Origin: Bacteroidia bacterium
GTDB lineage: Bacteria > Bacteroidota > Bacteroidia > B-17B0 > Aurantibacillaceae
NCBI GenBank assembly: GCA_018000995.1
Contig: JAGNIU010000002.1
Coordinates: 130,483-194,482, forward strand
Direction: 5' to 3'
Length of the DNA stretch: 64,000 nt
The notes below the pieces were generated by a model, which saw nothing but the letters and a program-made list of their open reading frames with translations, did not search any database and was not told the DNA's origin. The position numbers were made by a program, and so were the translations under genes. How positions within the stretch are numbered: the first letter of the stretch is position 1; every line of letters starts with the position of its first letter. This document shows positions 48,863 through 57,866 of the stretch, in pieces.

Positions 48863-50887
48863 ATGAAAACTTGCTGCAGGATATTGCTGTGTCTTATATT
48901 TATTAACCTTCAGGGGTTTTCTCAAATTAACGCCTTTATAGTTGATGGTGCAGAAAAAACTATCGCTAAAACACATGAACCTTTATTTAATAAAGCTAAA
49001 CTATCGTTCGAAAATGAATTGTATTTAGAGGCCTTGCCTAATCTTGATTCACTTTTAAAATTGTATCCTGATAACGTAGCCGTTATTTACCTTGCAGGGA
49101 TTTGTCATGCCTACAATGAAGAAACTAAATCGAAAAGTGTAATTCTGTTATCAAAAATTGAAAGCCAAAAAACACAACTGGAATATTACAACTATAATCT
49201 GGCTTATGCCTACGAACAAATTGACAGTTCAAGATTAGCGGATAAATATTTTGCTGCTTTTATTTCCGAAGAATCTAAAAAACCACAACCCAACAAAGCA
49301 TTAATTGAACAAGCCACTCGCCGCATTGCTAATTTAAAAATGTTGGAGGCGATGAAAACAAAAATTAATATTGTTCAAATTAAAAATATTGGTCCGCCCG
49401 TTAATACCGATGCTTCCGAATACGTTGCTCTTATCCCATCAGATGAATCTTTTATGATATACACCTACCGAGGTAAATTATCAAAAGGTGGAAAACAGAA
49501 TTTAAAGAAAACAAAAATGGAAGGCCCTTCTAAAAAAGAAGAAGGTATTTATTTTGAAGATGTGTTTACCTCTAATCGCATAAATGATACATCATGGTCG
49601 GCACCAAAACCAATTATCAATATTAATACGATGTTACATGACGCCGCCGTAACCTTATCAGCTGATGGTACTCTACTTATTATTTACAAAAATATGGGTA
49701 CCGGAAATGGTGATTTATATTTAAGTAAACTCGAAGGTAAAACATGGACTGTTCCAAAATACCAAAAAGGATTAAACTCTGAGCAATGGGATGGTAGCGC
49801 TTGTTTTCTTCCGGATAAAAAACATATGATTATTTCGAGCGAACGAAAAGGTGGTTTTGGCGGAAGAGATTTGTACATGGCTGAAAAATTAGGTGACGAC
49901 CTTTGGGGCAATATCACTAATTTGGGTAAAGACATTAATACAGAATATAATGAAGATGCGCCCTTTGTTACAGCTGATGGTAAGATTTTATTCTTTTCTA
50001 CCGACGGTAAATTAAGTTCAGGCGGATATGATATTGTAAGAAGTGATTTAAAAAACGGAACATGGGGAACGCCATACAATTTAGGCAAACCGATTAATAC
50101 CGATAACGATGATAAATTTTTTATTGTAACAGGCGATGGTAAACGCGGCTACTACTCCACTTTCCAAAAAGGTGGTAAAGGCGAACAAGATATTTATTCG
50201 ATTGAACCGGGAATTCCGGGTAAGCCAATTGCATTAGTTCAGGTAACCGGAAACGTAACCGTTAACAACAAACCAGCAGAAGCTTCCATAGAAATAAAAT
50301 CTATTATTAATTCTAAATTCAAATCACAAAAAATTAATTCTAATTCTTCAAGTGGTAAATTTTTAATTAACCTTCCCTCCGGCGACGAATATGAGTTAGT
50401 TTTCACAAGTCCAAGTTTTGCAACTCAAACAAAAACGGTTCATACAGTTGGTATTGATTCGTTTATTCAAATAAATGTAATTGCCGATTTTTATGATGAT
50501 GCTTATGCAAAAGGTTTACAGGCAAAAAGCGATAGTCTGGCAAAAGCAAATACTACTTTAAACGAAGGGTTTAGCTTAAATGATTTTACTGCTAAGTTTG
50601 GAAATACTTTGGTTGACGGTTTAGTTTACCAAATACAAGTTGGGGCCTTTAAGTTTCAGGAAAATTTTAATTACACATACGTTTTAGGCTATGGTAAAAT
50701 TCAACGCAATAAATACGAAGACGGAATAACAAGATTCACTATTGGCTCTTACTCTAAGTGTAATGATTTATTAAATCACTTAAAGGAAATTCAAAAAGAA
50801 GCCGTGAAAGACGCCTTTATTATTGCTATTTACCAAGGCAAAAAATATTACTTGTCTGAACTCGTTAAAAGTGGAATTCTGAAGTAA
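48863..50887 (+). CDS. TPR-PD40 envelope protein with C-terminal SPOR-like domain
   Basis: This is a secreted or periplasmic protein of 674 residues. The frame extends to 48653, but those 70 residues translate the tRNA fragment and its palindrome; ATG 48863 opens a normal signal peptide (MKTCCRILLCLIFINLQGFSQ). Then come TPR-like helices (about 40-150), PD40 propeller repeats (about 200-450: IISSERKGGFGGRDLYMAEK, ILFFSTDGKLSSGGYDIVR, YYSTFQKGGKGEQDIYS), a carboxypeptidase-regulatory-like beta domain (about 465-545) and an end with YQIQVGAFKFQENFNYTYV, resembling a SPOR peptidoglycan-binding domain. The plan is like PorE-type proteins with SPOR in place of OmpA. Same architecture as the protein at 34112-35674. 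Confidence 0.83.
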   Translation: MKTCCRILLCLIFINLQGFSQINAFIVDGAEKTIAKTHEPLFNKAKLSFENELYLEALPNLDSLLKLYPDNVAVIYLAGICHAYNEETKSKSVILLSKIESQKTQLEYYNYNLAYAYEQIDSSRLADKYFAAFISEESKKPQPNKALIEQATRRIANLKMLEAMKTKINIVQIKNIGPPVNTDASEYVALIPSDESFMIYTYRGKLSKGGKQNLKKTKMEGPSKKEEGIYFEDVFTSNRINDTSWSAPKPIININTMLHDAAVTLSADGTLLIIYKNMGTGNGDLYLSKLEGKTWTVPKYQKGLNSEQWDGSACFLPDKKHMIISSERKGGFGGRDLYMAEKLGDDLWGNITNLGKDINTEYNEDAPFVTADGKILFFSTDGKLSSGGYDIVRSDLKNGTWGTPYNLGKPINTDNDDKFFIVTGDGKRGYYSTFQKGGKGEQDIYSIEPGIPGKPIALVQVTGNVTVNNKPAEASIEIKSIINSKFKSQKINSNSSSGKFLINLPSGDEYELVFTSPSFATQTKTVHTVGIDSFIQINVIADFYDDAYAKGLQAKSDSLAKANTTLNEGFSLNDFTAKFGNTLVDGLVYQIQVGAFKFQENFNYTYVLGYGKIQRNKYEDGITRFTIGSYSKCNDLLNHLKEIQKEAVKDAFIIAIYQGKKYYLSELVKSGILK

Positions 50888-50938
50888 AAAAACCATTTTA
50901 TAGCCTGATTTAAATTCACTATTTTTATGTACCAGTAA

Positions 50939-53590
50939 TTGTTACATAAAAAACACATATTCTTTTTTCTAACCTTCAGCTTAAGTCTACTTAATCTTAA
51001 TGCCCAATTTGCAAGGTTTCGTCACATCACCGTTGAAGAAGGTTTAACACAAAATTATGTTTCTTGCTTTGCGCAGGATAAGAAAGGGTTTATCTGGATT
51101 GGTACTAACGACGGTTTAAATAAATACGACGGAAAAAAAATTACCACCTTTAAAGCCAATATTGAAGACAGCTCTTCTATCACTCATAATTCTATCCGTT
51201 GTTTATATATTGATAGTGATGATAATCTTTGGGCCGGTACAGGCGGAGGCGGTATGTTTAAATTGGATTTAAAGACTTTAAAGGTCACCAATTACTTTCC
51301 TGATTCAACAAAAGCAAATACAATAAGCAACGGGTATGTAAATGCAATTATTGAAACCGAACCCGGAAAACTTTACATTGCTACATTCAGAGGTTTAAAT
51401 GTTCTGGATAAAAAAACCGCGAAATTTACTGTACATAAAAACGAAGGAGCAAACAGTGTTCCGTTTTTATCAAACAACATCCGTTACATGACGGCCGATA
51501 AGGAAGGACATCTATGGTGCTCTCATCCCAACAAAGGAATTACCGAGTACAATCCTAAAACAGGAACATGCGAATTCTACACCGAGAGCAGCACTTTAAA
51601 ACTTCCTTCCAACACACCTAAAACCATTTTTTGTGATAGTAAAGGAAATGTTTGGGTAAGCTGTTGGGCATCGGGTACTATCGTCATCGACAAAAAAAAT
51701 AAAAAAGTGTATTCACCCTACGATACCACTAATCACCCTTACAAAGAATTAAATGAAGCTGCATTGGTTTCGCAATTTTATGAAGACAGCAAAGGAAATA
51801 TTTGGTTTGCAACGGCCGAACATGGTGTTGGAAAATTTGATGCGCATGATTTTAAGTGTACACTTTTTGAAAGCAATAAAGACGATCCGGAAAGCATAAA
51901 CGATAATACCGTCTTCAGTATTTACGAAGACCGCAGCGGTTTAATTTGGTGTGGTACATGGAAAGGCGGTGCTAATATTTTAGACCCTCGCGTTTTAAAT
52001 TTCGGTTATTACAAACACGAAAGCCATAAAAATAATAGTCTTAATAATAATTCTATCTTTTCGGTTAAACCCAAATCAGCTACCGAAGTTTATATTGGTA
52101 CGAATGCAGGTGTGAGTATTTTTAACACCAAGACGAAAATATTCTCTACACTTCCATTCGATGAGCAAAAAGAAAGTTTTTTAAGACACAATACAATTGT
52201 CACAGGTATTTTTCCTGATGATGACGGTAGTGTTTGGATTGGAAGTTTTGGGGCTGGACTTTACAGATATTATCCGGATAGAAATACTTACGCAAGATAC
52301 ATGCCAAGTGAAGATACAAACTCTTACCTGCATCATTCGGCAGCTTTCTTTTTAAAAGACAAACAAAACAGATTATGGATTGGCTCAGAACTTGGACTTG
52401 CTATTTATAATTCAGAAAAAAATAATTTTACCAGAGTACAAACTGCGGGTAAACCCGGAGGATTAAGCAGTAATTATATCACGTCAATGATTAACGGAGC
52501 GGACGGAAAATTTTGGATTGGTACTTTAGCCAACGGACTAAACTTATTTGACCCCGAAACACGAATAGCAAAAAGAGTGTTTGGCGACAAAACAAAAAAT
52601 TTACCGCCTGATTTGGGAATTACCTCTTTGTTAATCGACAGTAAAAATATTTTATGGGTTGGAACAGCAATAGGTTTGTTTACAGTTGATCCGAATACAT
52701 TAAAAGTAACTTCATTCACAAAAGCACATCCTTCGCTTGCCTCTCAAATAGCATCCGTAGAAGAAGATAATACCGGTTTTATTTGGGCTACAACTGATAA
52801 AGGTATTTGTAAATTAAATCCTTCAACTAAAGAAGTCACCTTATTTGGAACTTCACATGGCATACAAGGAAAACAATTTGCCCTCGATGCTTCTTGCGCT
52901 TTACCAAATGGCTATTTAATTTTTGGCGGGCTAAACGGCTTCAATGCTTTTAATGCTTCCGATATTAGTTTAAACATTACGCCACCTAACTTAGTGTTAA
53001 CTGCCTTTACTGCTTTAAACAAACCATATAAATTACCGCAAGATGTTTCCTTCACCGATGAAATAACTTTATCGTACAAAAATTATTTTTTTGAATTTGA
53101 TTTTGCGGCGCTTGATTTTACCGACCCTTCTAAAAATCAATACGCCTATAAACTCGAAGGCTTTAATGATAATTGGGTGAATATTGGAAACGAACAATCC
53201 GTTGCCTTTACCAATCTCGACCCGGGAACTTATACATTACTAATAAAAGCCTCTAACAACGATGGTTTTTGGGGAGAGCCAACAAAAATTAAACTAACCA
53301 TCACCCCACCCTTCTGGCGCACTACTTGGTTTTATATTTTATGCATTGTAACTGCAGGACTTTTAATTTACGCTTACATAAAACGTCGCGAGAAAAAATT
53401 ACTAAAAGAAAAAGCTCTACTTGAACAAAAGGTAGAAGAACGCACCGCCGAATTACAAATAGAAAAACAAAAAGTGGAAGAAGCCCACAAAGACATTAAA
53501 GACAGTATCAACTACGCCAAAAGAATTCAGGAAGCGCAAATGCCAACTGAAAAATATATTGAGAAGAAATTAAAAGATTTAAAAAAATAA
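50939..53590 (+). CDS. Two-component-regulator propeller sensor, output domain missing
   Basis: This is a membrane sensor-like protein of 883 residues. It has a signal peptide (about 1-22), about 14 propeller repeats (RHITVEEGLTQNYVSCFAQDKKGFIWIGTNDGLNKYDG and many xIWxGTxxGL units), a Y_Y_Y beta domain (about 685-780), a transmembrane helix (about 798-817), then a coiled coil with LEQKVEERTAELQIEKQKVEEAHKDI. In relatives DSINYAKRIQEA leads into a SpoIIE phosphatase or kinase; here it stops after MPTEKYIEKKLKDLKK. It may be a sensor whose output was lost, or one acting through a partner. The start is TTG 50939; no ATG fits. Confidence 0.85.
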   Translation: MLHKKHIFFFLTFSLSLLNLNAQFARFRHITVEEGLTQNYVSCFAQDKKGFIWIGTNDGLNKYDGKKITTFKANIEDSSSITHNSIRCLYIDSDDNLWAGTGGGGMFKLDLKTLKVTNYFPDSTKANTISNGYVNAIIETEPGKLYIATFRGLNVLDKKTAKFTVHKNEGANSVPFLSNNIRYMTADKEGHLWCSHPNKGITEYNPKTGTCEFYTESSTLKLPSNTPKTIFCDSKGNVWVSCWASGTIVIDKKNKKVYSPYDTTNHPYKELNEAALVSQFYEDSKGNIWFATAEHGVGKFDAHDFKCTLFESNKDDPESINDNTVFSIYEDRSGLIWCGTWKGGANILDPRVLNFGYYKHESHKNNSLNNNSIFSVKPKSATEVYIGTNAGVSIFNTKTKIFSTLPFDEQKESFLRHNTIVTGIFPDDDGSVWIGSFGAGLYRYYPDRNTYARYMPSEDTNSYLHHSAAFFLKDKQNRLWIGSELGLAIYNSEKNNFTRVQTAGKPGGLSSNYITSMINGADGKFWIGTLANGLNLFDPETRIAKRVFGDKTKNLPPDLGITSLLIDSKNILWVGTAIGLFTVDPNTLKVTSFTKAHPSLASQIASVEEDNTGFIWATTDKGICKLNPSTKEVTLFGTSHGIQGKQFALDASCALPNGYLIFGGLNGFNAFNASDISLNITPPNLVLTAFTALNKPYKLPQDVSFTDEITLSYKNYFFEFDFAALDFTDPSKNQYAYKLEGFNDNWVNIGNEQSVAFTNLDPGTYTLLIKASNNDGFWGEPTKIKLTITPPFWRTTWFYILCIVTAGLLIYAYIKRREKKLLKEKALLEQKVEERTAELQIEKQKVEEAHKDIKDSINYAKRIQEAQMPTEKYIEKKLKDLKK

Positions 53591-53593
53591 ATT

Positions 53594-53971
53594 ATGAAAA
53601 CAAAGTCAATTATTATTTCAGCCGCACTCTTAATAGTGTTATCTATTATCCTCACATCTTTCATCACAAAAGCAAATTTGAATTCTGCAAAAACAGAAGA
53701 GTATGCTATTGTTGATGTAATATCAAGCGGGAAAAGAAAATACATTCGTATTACAAAAGGTACTGAACCCACTACAGAAACCGAGTGGAAAAAAGAAAAA
53801 ACCGACGACCGCGACGATTATACGCCGGTAATTACAGTATTAAATCAATTAAACGAACAAGGTTTTGAATTGCTAAACACTTCACTAGCTTACTCCACAA
53901 TTGGCGGTGGACAAATAGTAAGTTACGGAGAACCCCGTCATACTTTTATGATGGTAAAAAAAGTAAAGTAA
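53594..53971 (+). CDS. Small membrane-anchored or secreted protein, unknown
   Basis: This 125-residue protein has an N-terminal hydrophobic stretch (SIIISAALLIVLSIILTSF, about 5-23), followed by a soluble part with AIVDVISSGKRKYIRITKGTE, then TPVITVLNQLNEQGFELLNTSLAYS and a Gly-rich turn, ending YGEPRHTFMMVKKVK. The pattern is like the DUF4177-type fold (a strand, then a helix with LNxxGxxGWEL, then a strand and a final FxxKK strand), which fits ELLNTS and FMMVKK. It starts three bases after the propeller gene stop, so it is probably co-transcribed. Function unknown. Confidence 0.72.
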   Translation: MKTKSIIISAALLIVLSIILTSFITKANLNSAKTEEYAIVDVISSGKRKYIRITKGTEPTTETEWKKEKTDDRDDYTPVITVLNQLNEQGFELLNTSLAYSTIGGGQIVSYGEPRHTFMMVKKVK

Positions 53972-53989
53972 TTCTTGAGGCAGTTTGTT

Positions 53990-54035
53990 CGGATTTTTAA
54001 TCCGAGGGTTATACATAAGTCGCGGATTAAAAATC
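53990..54035. repeat. GGATTTnTTATCC-type palindromic repeat, copy 1
   Basis: CGGATT TTT AATCCG (53990-54004) is followed after 17 bases by CGGATTAAAAATC (54023-54035), a near-inverted copy of the first unit. It lies between two small genes. Related copies are at 54976, 58757 and 59253. Confidence 0.7.
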
Positions 54036-54049
54036 AACGACAATTAGGG

Positions 54050-54088
54050 AAATATATTGAGAAGAAATTAGAGTATTTGAAGAAGTAG
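54050..54088 (+). pseudogene. Duplicated 3' tail of propeller-sensor gene
   Basis: These 39 bases read KYIEKKLEYLKK then stop; the end of the propeller gene (53550-53589) reads KYIEKKLKDLKK then stop. The first 21 bases are identical in both. The copies are direct repeats 500 bases apart and flank the small secreted-protein gene and a palindromic repeat. There is no start for the second copy, so it is a remnant. Confidence 0.75.
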
Positions 54089-54102
54089 AACAATTACTAA
54101 CC

Positions 54103-54615
54103 ATGAACGCAAACCATTTATCGTATCGCGAAGGAACTACAACTGATGTTGATCAATTACAAAATCTTGGAGCTATTGCATACGGAGAATTTAAAAATGT
54201 ACTGACTCCCGATAACTGGGCGATTTTTAATGGCAACTTACAAGACAAACAAAAATTTATTGATATACTTAAAATAGCTAAGAGTTTTGTTTGTTGGGAT
54301 AATGATAAAATAGTTGGAGCTGCTTATATAATTCCAAGTGGTAATCCAACAGAGCTTTTTAAAGCAGAATGGTCTTATATAAGAATGGTAGCTGTTAATC
54401 CAAACTACCAAGGCCATGGAATTGCAAAAACGCTCACAAAAATGTGCATCGACTTTGCAAAACAAAATAAAGAACAAACTATAGCATTACACACTTCAGA
54501 ATTTATGAATGCCGCGAGACATATTTACGAAAACATGGGTTTTAAAGTTCTGAAAGAAATCCCTCTTTTATACGGGAAGAAATATTGGTTATATACTCTT
54601 GACTTAAATAAATAA
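54103..54615 (+). CDS. GNAT-family N-acetyltransferase
   Basis: This acetyl-CoA-dependent acetyltransferase has 170 residues. The acetyl-CoA pyrophosphate loop is seen in MVAVNPNYQGHGIAKTLTKMCI (Q/RxxGxG/A motif A) and the C-terminal motif B strand in LHTSEFMNAARHIYENMGFKVLKE. The acceptor could be a protein, a sugar or a small molecule. It starts 12 bases after the duplicated sensor tail. Followed by a 5-base gap and a small protein gene on the same strand. Confidence 0.9.
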   Translation: MNANHLSYREGTTTDVDQLQNLGAIAYGEFKNVLTPDNWAIFNGNLQDKQKFIDILKIAKSFVCWDNDKIVGAAYIIPSGNPTELFKAEWSYIRMVAVNPNYQGHGIAKTLTKMCIDFAKQNKEQTIALHTSEFMNAARHIYENMGFKVLKEIPLLYGKKYWLYTLDLNK

Positions 54616-54620
54616 TACTT

Positions 54621-54953
54621 ATGAAAGCAACTATCACCTACATTGAATTAAAAGGCCCTTTAAAGTTTTTCGCACTTTCGGCAGATGCCTTAAAAATAGT
54701 TAGGCAATTAAAAACAGCGAACAGTTTAGATTTTAAGAAAAGAGGAATCTGGACTAAACACTACACCATGAGTCTTTGGAAAAACGAAGAAGACATGCGT
54801 GCCTTCGCAACAAGCGGCGCTCACTTAGACGCTATGAAAAGAAGTAAAAACATTGCCAAAGAAATAAGAACCATCACCATCGACGCTGATAAATTACCCG
54901 ATTGGAAAACAGCAATGGTACTGCTGGAAAAAGGTAAAGTGTTTAAATTTTAA
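54621..54953 (+). CDS. DUF3291-like dimeric alpha-beta-barrel protein
   Basis: This small cytoplasmic protein has 110 residues. The pattern ITYIELKGPLKFFALSADALKIVRQLKTA, then RGIWTKHYTMSLWKNEEDMRAFATSGAHLDAMKR resembles the ferredoxin-like barrel of DUF3291/spheroidene-monooxygenase-like proteins, in which a trp-rich strand (YTMSLWKNEEDMRAF) and a helix contain the putative site. The substrate is unknown. It lies 5 bases after the GNAT gene and is probably co-expressed. Confidence 0.7.
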   Translation: MKATITYIELKGPLKFFALSADALKIVRQLKTANSLDFKKRGIWTKHYTMSLWKNEEDMRAFATSGAHLDAMKRSKNIAKEIRTITIDADKLPDWKTAMVLLEKGKVFKF

Positions 54954-54975
54954 AACGAAAAATACCTCGCTAGCT

Positions 54976-55027
54976 CGGATTTGTTATCCGCGTGTGGTAT
55001 GCATCAGTTGCAGGTTACAAATTCGCG
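54976..55027. repeat. GGATTTnTTATCC-type palindromic repeat, copy 2
   Basis: CGGAT TTGTT ATCCG (54976-54990) is followed by GGTTACAAATTCGCG (55013-55027), an imperfect inverted copy of the first unit. It lies between two convergent genes. The build (unit, about 20 bases, inverted unit) is as in copy 1. Confidence 0.65.
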
Positions 55028-55058
55028 ACTAAACAGTGAATTAACTTAAGATACTCGT

Positions 55059-56720
55059 TTAGAAAAAAGCGGGAATTAATTTGGTTCTACCTGTATTAGC
55101 GTCGCGATACACCATATAAACTGAGTTATTTAAGTTAACTACAAATTTTCTTCCCGCAAGCAAAACTGCAGGTAAGCAAGATTCTGAATTAGCTTCCTTT
55201 AATTTTATATTTCCATTCTCATCAAAAATAAAAAATACAGGGTATCCCATATCTACCAAACAAATTATTTTTTTATCGTCATTATAGACGAAACTATATG
55301 AAGATGTTTTATTAGAAAAATATGGGACCATAATTCTATTTATCGATCTAACAGAATTATTGCTTAGCACATATACCTTGGTTAAAGCGTATCCTTTTTC
55401 ATCGGCTCCGGGTTGTCCTATAGGCACTAAGCCCAAATCCATTTTGCTTAAAACTGATTGCTCTCCTAAAATAATAAGATTTTTAAATTTAAAGTTCATG
55501 AAGATTTGATCCTTGCTTCCGAAAAAATTATTAGATCCGCCTGGAGAATTTCCACAATAAACAGATCTATACTTGAGTGTATCCTTATCTGATAAAGGAT
55601 ATCGCAATTTTACTGTATCATTAGCGAAAATTGATGATTGATACACGTTTTTGTTTTTTGTTAAGTGAATGATCGTATCTCCTAACTTAAAAGTACGTTC
55701 AGCTACGAACGAATTCAATTTTCCGTTTTCCGTCTGAAAACGATATCTCCTTACATTTTTATCAGTATCAAAATAGGTATAACGGAAATAACTTAGCTTA
55801 ATATCCTTATTCAACGGCTCACAACTAAGTCTTGAAAGAACTCCGTTGTACTGGTTTTTATCAATATTAAATACTTCGTCCGGTCTCTCGGTGTCTGACC
55901 TGTCTCCAAAAAATACCGAATCAACTTTAACAACTTTTGTTTTATTATATACAAAGTAGGATTTATAAGCTACTCCAACATCCTTCTTTATTCTTCTGTC
56001 GCGGGTCAACAAATATTCTACCCCATCATCAAGCCTATTAAATTTAATTCTATTTTCATCCTGCGGAATACTGAAATTTTCAAATTTAACCTTATCCTCG
56101 TTTAACAAATCATAAAGATCTTTCTTATTACTATAAATCTTCTGAGCAACCATTTGAAAAGGGATCGATCCAGCGTCTCTCCCCTTTGTACCTCCTTCGT
56201 AAACTTTAATAACCCCTTCTAGAGCTACTATTTCATCGCCGGTTATACCTATAATCTTTGAAAGATTTAATTTGCTATACGGAACAACCGCACCTTCCTG
56301 CAACAATTTTTTTTCATTGCTAACACCTTCGAGACTTATTGTGTACGTTAAACTTTCATTAAGACCCCTTAAAGCGATTAGATTTTTATTGGTGATATTT
56401 ATGGCTTTAGTTGCAATATTTACCTCCTGTTCAACTAAAATCATAACTACATCAGAAAGGCCAATTGATCTGAGGCCACCATTTGCATTAATCACGGCCA
56501 AACCATTCAGCGTTGTTTCCTCTTTTGACTTTACAATACATGGCAAAACACAAACATACTTCACCAAGAGCTTATTACTATCGATTGGTTTTACATTTAA
56601 AATATAAGGGGTTGCGCCTATTGAAGCATTATCGCCGATTAAATTAATTTCAGATTGCGAATAACTATTACTCAAACCAATGAATAATAATAGCAGAAGA
56701 ATAAAATATTGCTTTTTCAT
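55059..56720 (-). CDS. Secreted protein of unknown function
   Basis: This is a 553-residue protein with a signal peptide from ATG 56720 (MKKQYFILLLLLFIGLSNSYSQ). The frame extends to 56768, but that would put 16 extra hydrophobic residues before the signal. The mature part is beta-rich with no recognised catalytic motif. It contains recurring KV/DG turns, YRFQTENGKLNSFVAERTF, an RGLNESL-type N-terminal region and a C-terminal MVYRDANTGRTKLIPAFF. No T9SS C-terminal sorting domain is evident, so the envelope is the likely location. It stands alone. I do not recognise the family. Confidence 0.72.
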   Translation of the reverse strand: MKKQYFILLLLLFIGLSNSYSQSEINLIGDNASIGATPYILNVKPIDSNKLLVKYVCVLPCIVKSKEETTLNGLAVINANGGLRSIGLSDVVMILVEQEVNIATKAINITNKNLIALRGLNESLTYTISLEGVSNEKKLLQEGAVVPYSKLNLSKIIGITGDEIVALEGVIKVYEGGTKGRDAGSIPFQMVAQKIYSNKKDLYDLLNEDKVKFENFSIPQDENRIKFNRLDDGVEYLLTRDRRIKKDVGVAYKSYFVYNKTKVVKVDSVFFGDRSDTERPDEVFNIDKNQYNGVLSRLSCEPLNKDIKLSYFRYTYFDTDKNVRRYRFQTENGKLNSFVAERTFKLGDTIIHLTKNKNVYQSSIFANDTVKLRYPLSDKDTLKYRSVYCGNSPGGSNNFFGSKDQIFMNFKFKNLIILGEQSVLSKMDLGLVPIGQPGADEKGYALTKVYVLSNNSVRSINRIMVPYFSNKTSSYSFVYNDDKKIICLVDMGYPVFFIFDENGNIKLKEANSESCLPAVLLAGRKFVVNLNNSVYMVYRDANTGRTKLIPAFF

Positions 56721-56848
56721 AATGTATTTTAAAGATAGTAAAATTAAAAAGAAAAATAAATCGCGCAAATTTTTGATAAAATTATTTCGATTTCTGCTGC
56801 CGTTAATCTCGTATACTAGATGTAGGATTTTGGGTGATTTTAATCTCC

Positions 56849-57670
56849 CTAAAACAAAGCAATCTGCGCCCCTGGCAAACTAACTTCGCTCGTATTTTTA
56901 CCATCCGCAGTAATACAAAACAAAGGCGACTCCTTATAACGCGAAGCCACTATTATTTTCGTATCGCCTGAATGTTTTTGAAAAGCAGCCGCAGCAGTTT
57001 GCGGATCATTATTCTCTTTAGAAAGATGCGATAAAAAAACATGACTCAAAAAAGAAGCTCGGTGTTTAGTAAATAAGTCCACCGCCTGATCATTTGATAA
57101 ATGTCCTTTATCACTACTGATTCTTCTTTTTAAATAAATAGGATAATTCCCCGTCTCCAACATCGTCTCACAATAATTCGCTTCGAGGTAAACAGCGTGA
57201 CACTCTTTAAAATAATTAACCACATGCTCACACGCACTGCCTATATCCGTCATAACCCCAATGCAAACTTCACTGTTCTTCACCACAAAACTAAAAGGAT
57301 CGGAAGCATCATGCCGTTTTGGAAATGGAATAATATTTAAATTACCAATACTAATTGTTTCGTGCGACTTAAACGTATTTATCAATTCATCCTGAATACT
57401 TAAACCACCCGAGCGCATGGTGAGTTCAGTAATATAAACAGGCACTTTATATTTTTTTGAGAGCACCTCTACCCCACGGATATGATCACTATGCTCATGC
57501 GAAATAAAAATAGCTTTCACCGGATTCATGCTTAAACCTAAACGAGCCAACCGTTTCTCCGTCTCACGACAAGAAATGCCGGCATCAATTAATACCGCCT
57601 CTTGTGCATTACCAACGTAATAACAATTTCCATTGCTCCCTGAATTTAATGAGGCTGTAAAAAGTGACAT
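56849..57670 (-). CDS. MBL-fold metallo-hydrolase (YycJ/WalJ-like)
   Basis: This cytoplasmic metallo-beta-lactamase-fold hydrolase of 273 residues resembles WalJ, which in Gram-positives acts with the WalKR system and DNA metabolism. Zinc ligands are seen in FISHEHSDHIRG (His58, His60, Asp62, His63), later in MTDIGSACEHVV (Asp) and FLSHLSKENND (His). The N-terminal LNSGSNGNCYYVGNAQEAVLIDAG is characteristic of the group (SxxNGNxxYV). Start ATG 57670. It stands alone, convergent with nothing close. Specific substrate unknown. Confidence 0.92.
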   Translation of the reverse strand: MSLFTASLNSGSNGNCYYVGNAQEAVLIDAGISCRETEKRLARLGLSMNPVKAIFISHEHSDHIRGVEVLSKKYKVPVYITELTMRSGGLSIQDELINTFKSHETISIGNLNIIPFPKRHDASDPFSFVVKNSEVCIGVMTDIGSACEHVVNYFKECHAVYLEANYCETMLETGNYPIYLKRRISSDKGHLSNDQAVDLFTKHRASFLSHVFLSHLSKENNDPQTAAAAFQKHSGDTKIIVASRYKESPLFCITADGKNTSEVSLPGAQIALF

Positions 57671-57745
57671 CTGTAATGCAAAGAAACGGATTTACAAGCG
57701 AAGAAATTGAAGTGTTGGTAAATTTTGTTGGGATTACAAAACAGC

Positions 57746-57793
57746 TCTCCCCCTTTTTTAAGGGGTAGTACGGCGAAGCCGGGAGGGGGTCAA
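57746..57793. repeat. Intergenic palindromic repeat, copy 2
   Basis: CTCCCCCTTTTTTAAGGGG begins at about 57747. A small hairpin CGGC GAA GCCG (near 57771-57781) and GGGAGGGGG (57781-57789) follow. The first word matches copy 1 at 44800, apart from one extra C, while the centres differ. Located between WalJ and the next gene. Confidence 0.65.
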
Positions 57794-57855
57794 GTAAGAA
57801 TAATTAAATTAATTTTTGTACTTTTAATTGATTAGAAGTTAGATAAAATTTTAAT

Positions 57856-57863
57856 TACATTTG
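57856..57863 (+). promoter_or_regulatory. -7 element of small secreted protein gene
   Basis: TACATTTG fits TAnnTTTG exactly, 3 bases before ATG 57867. The mRNA would then be leaderless or start inside the first codons. No clear -33 at 19 bases, so modest support. Confidence 0.45.
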
Positions 57864-57866
57864 GTT

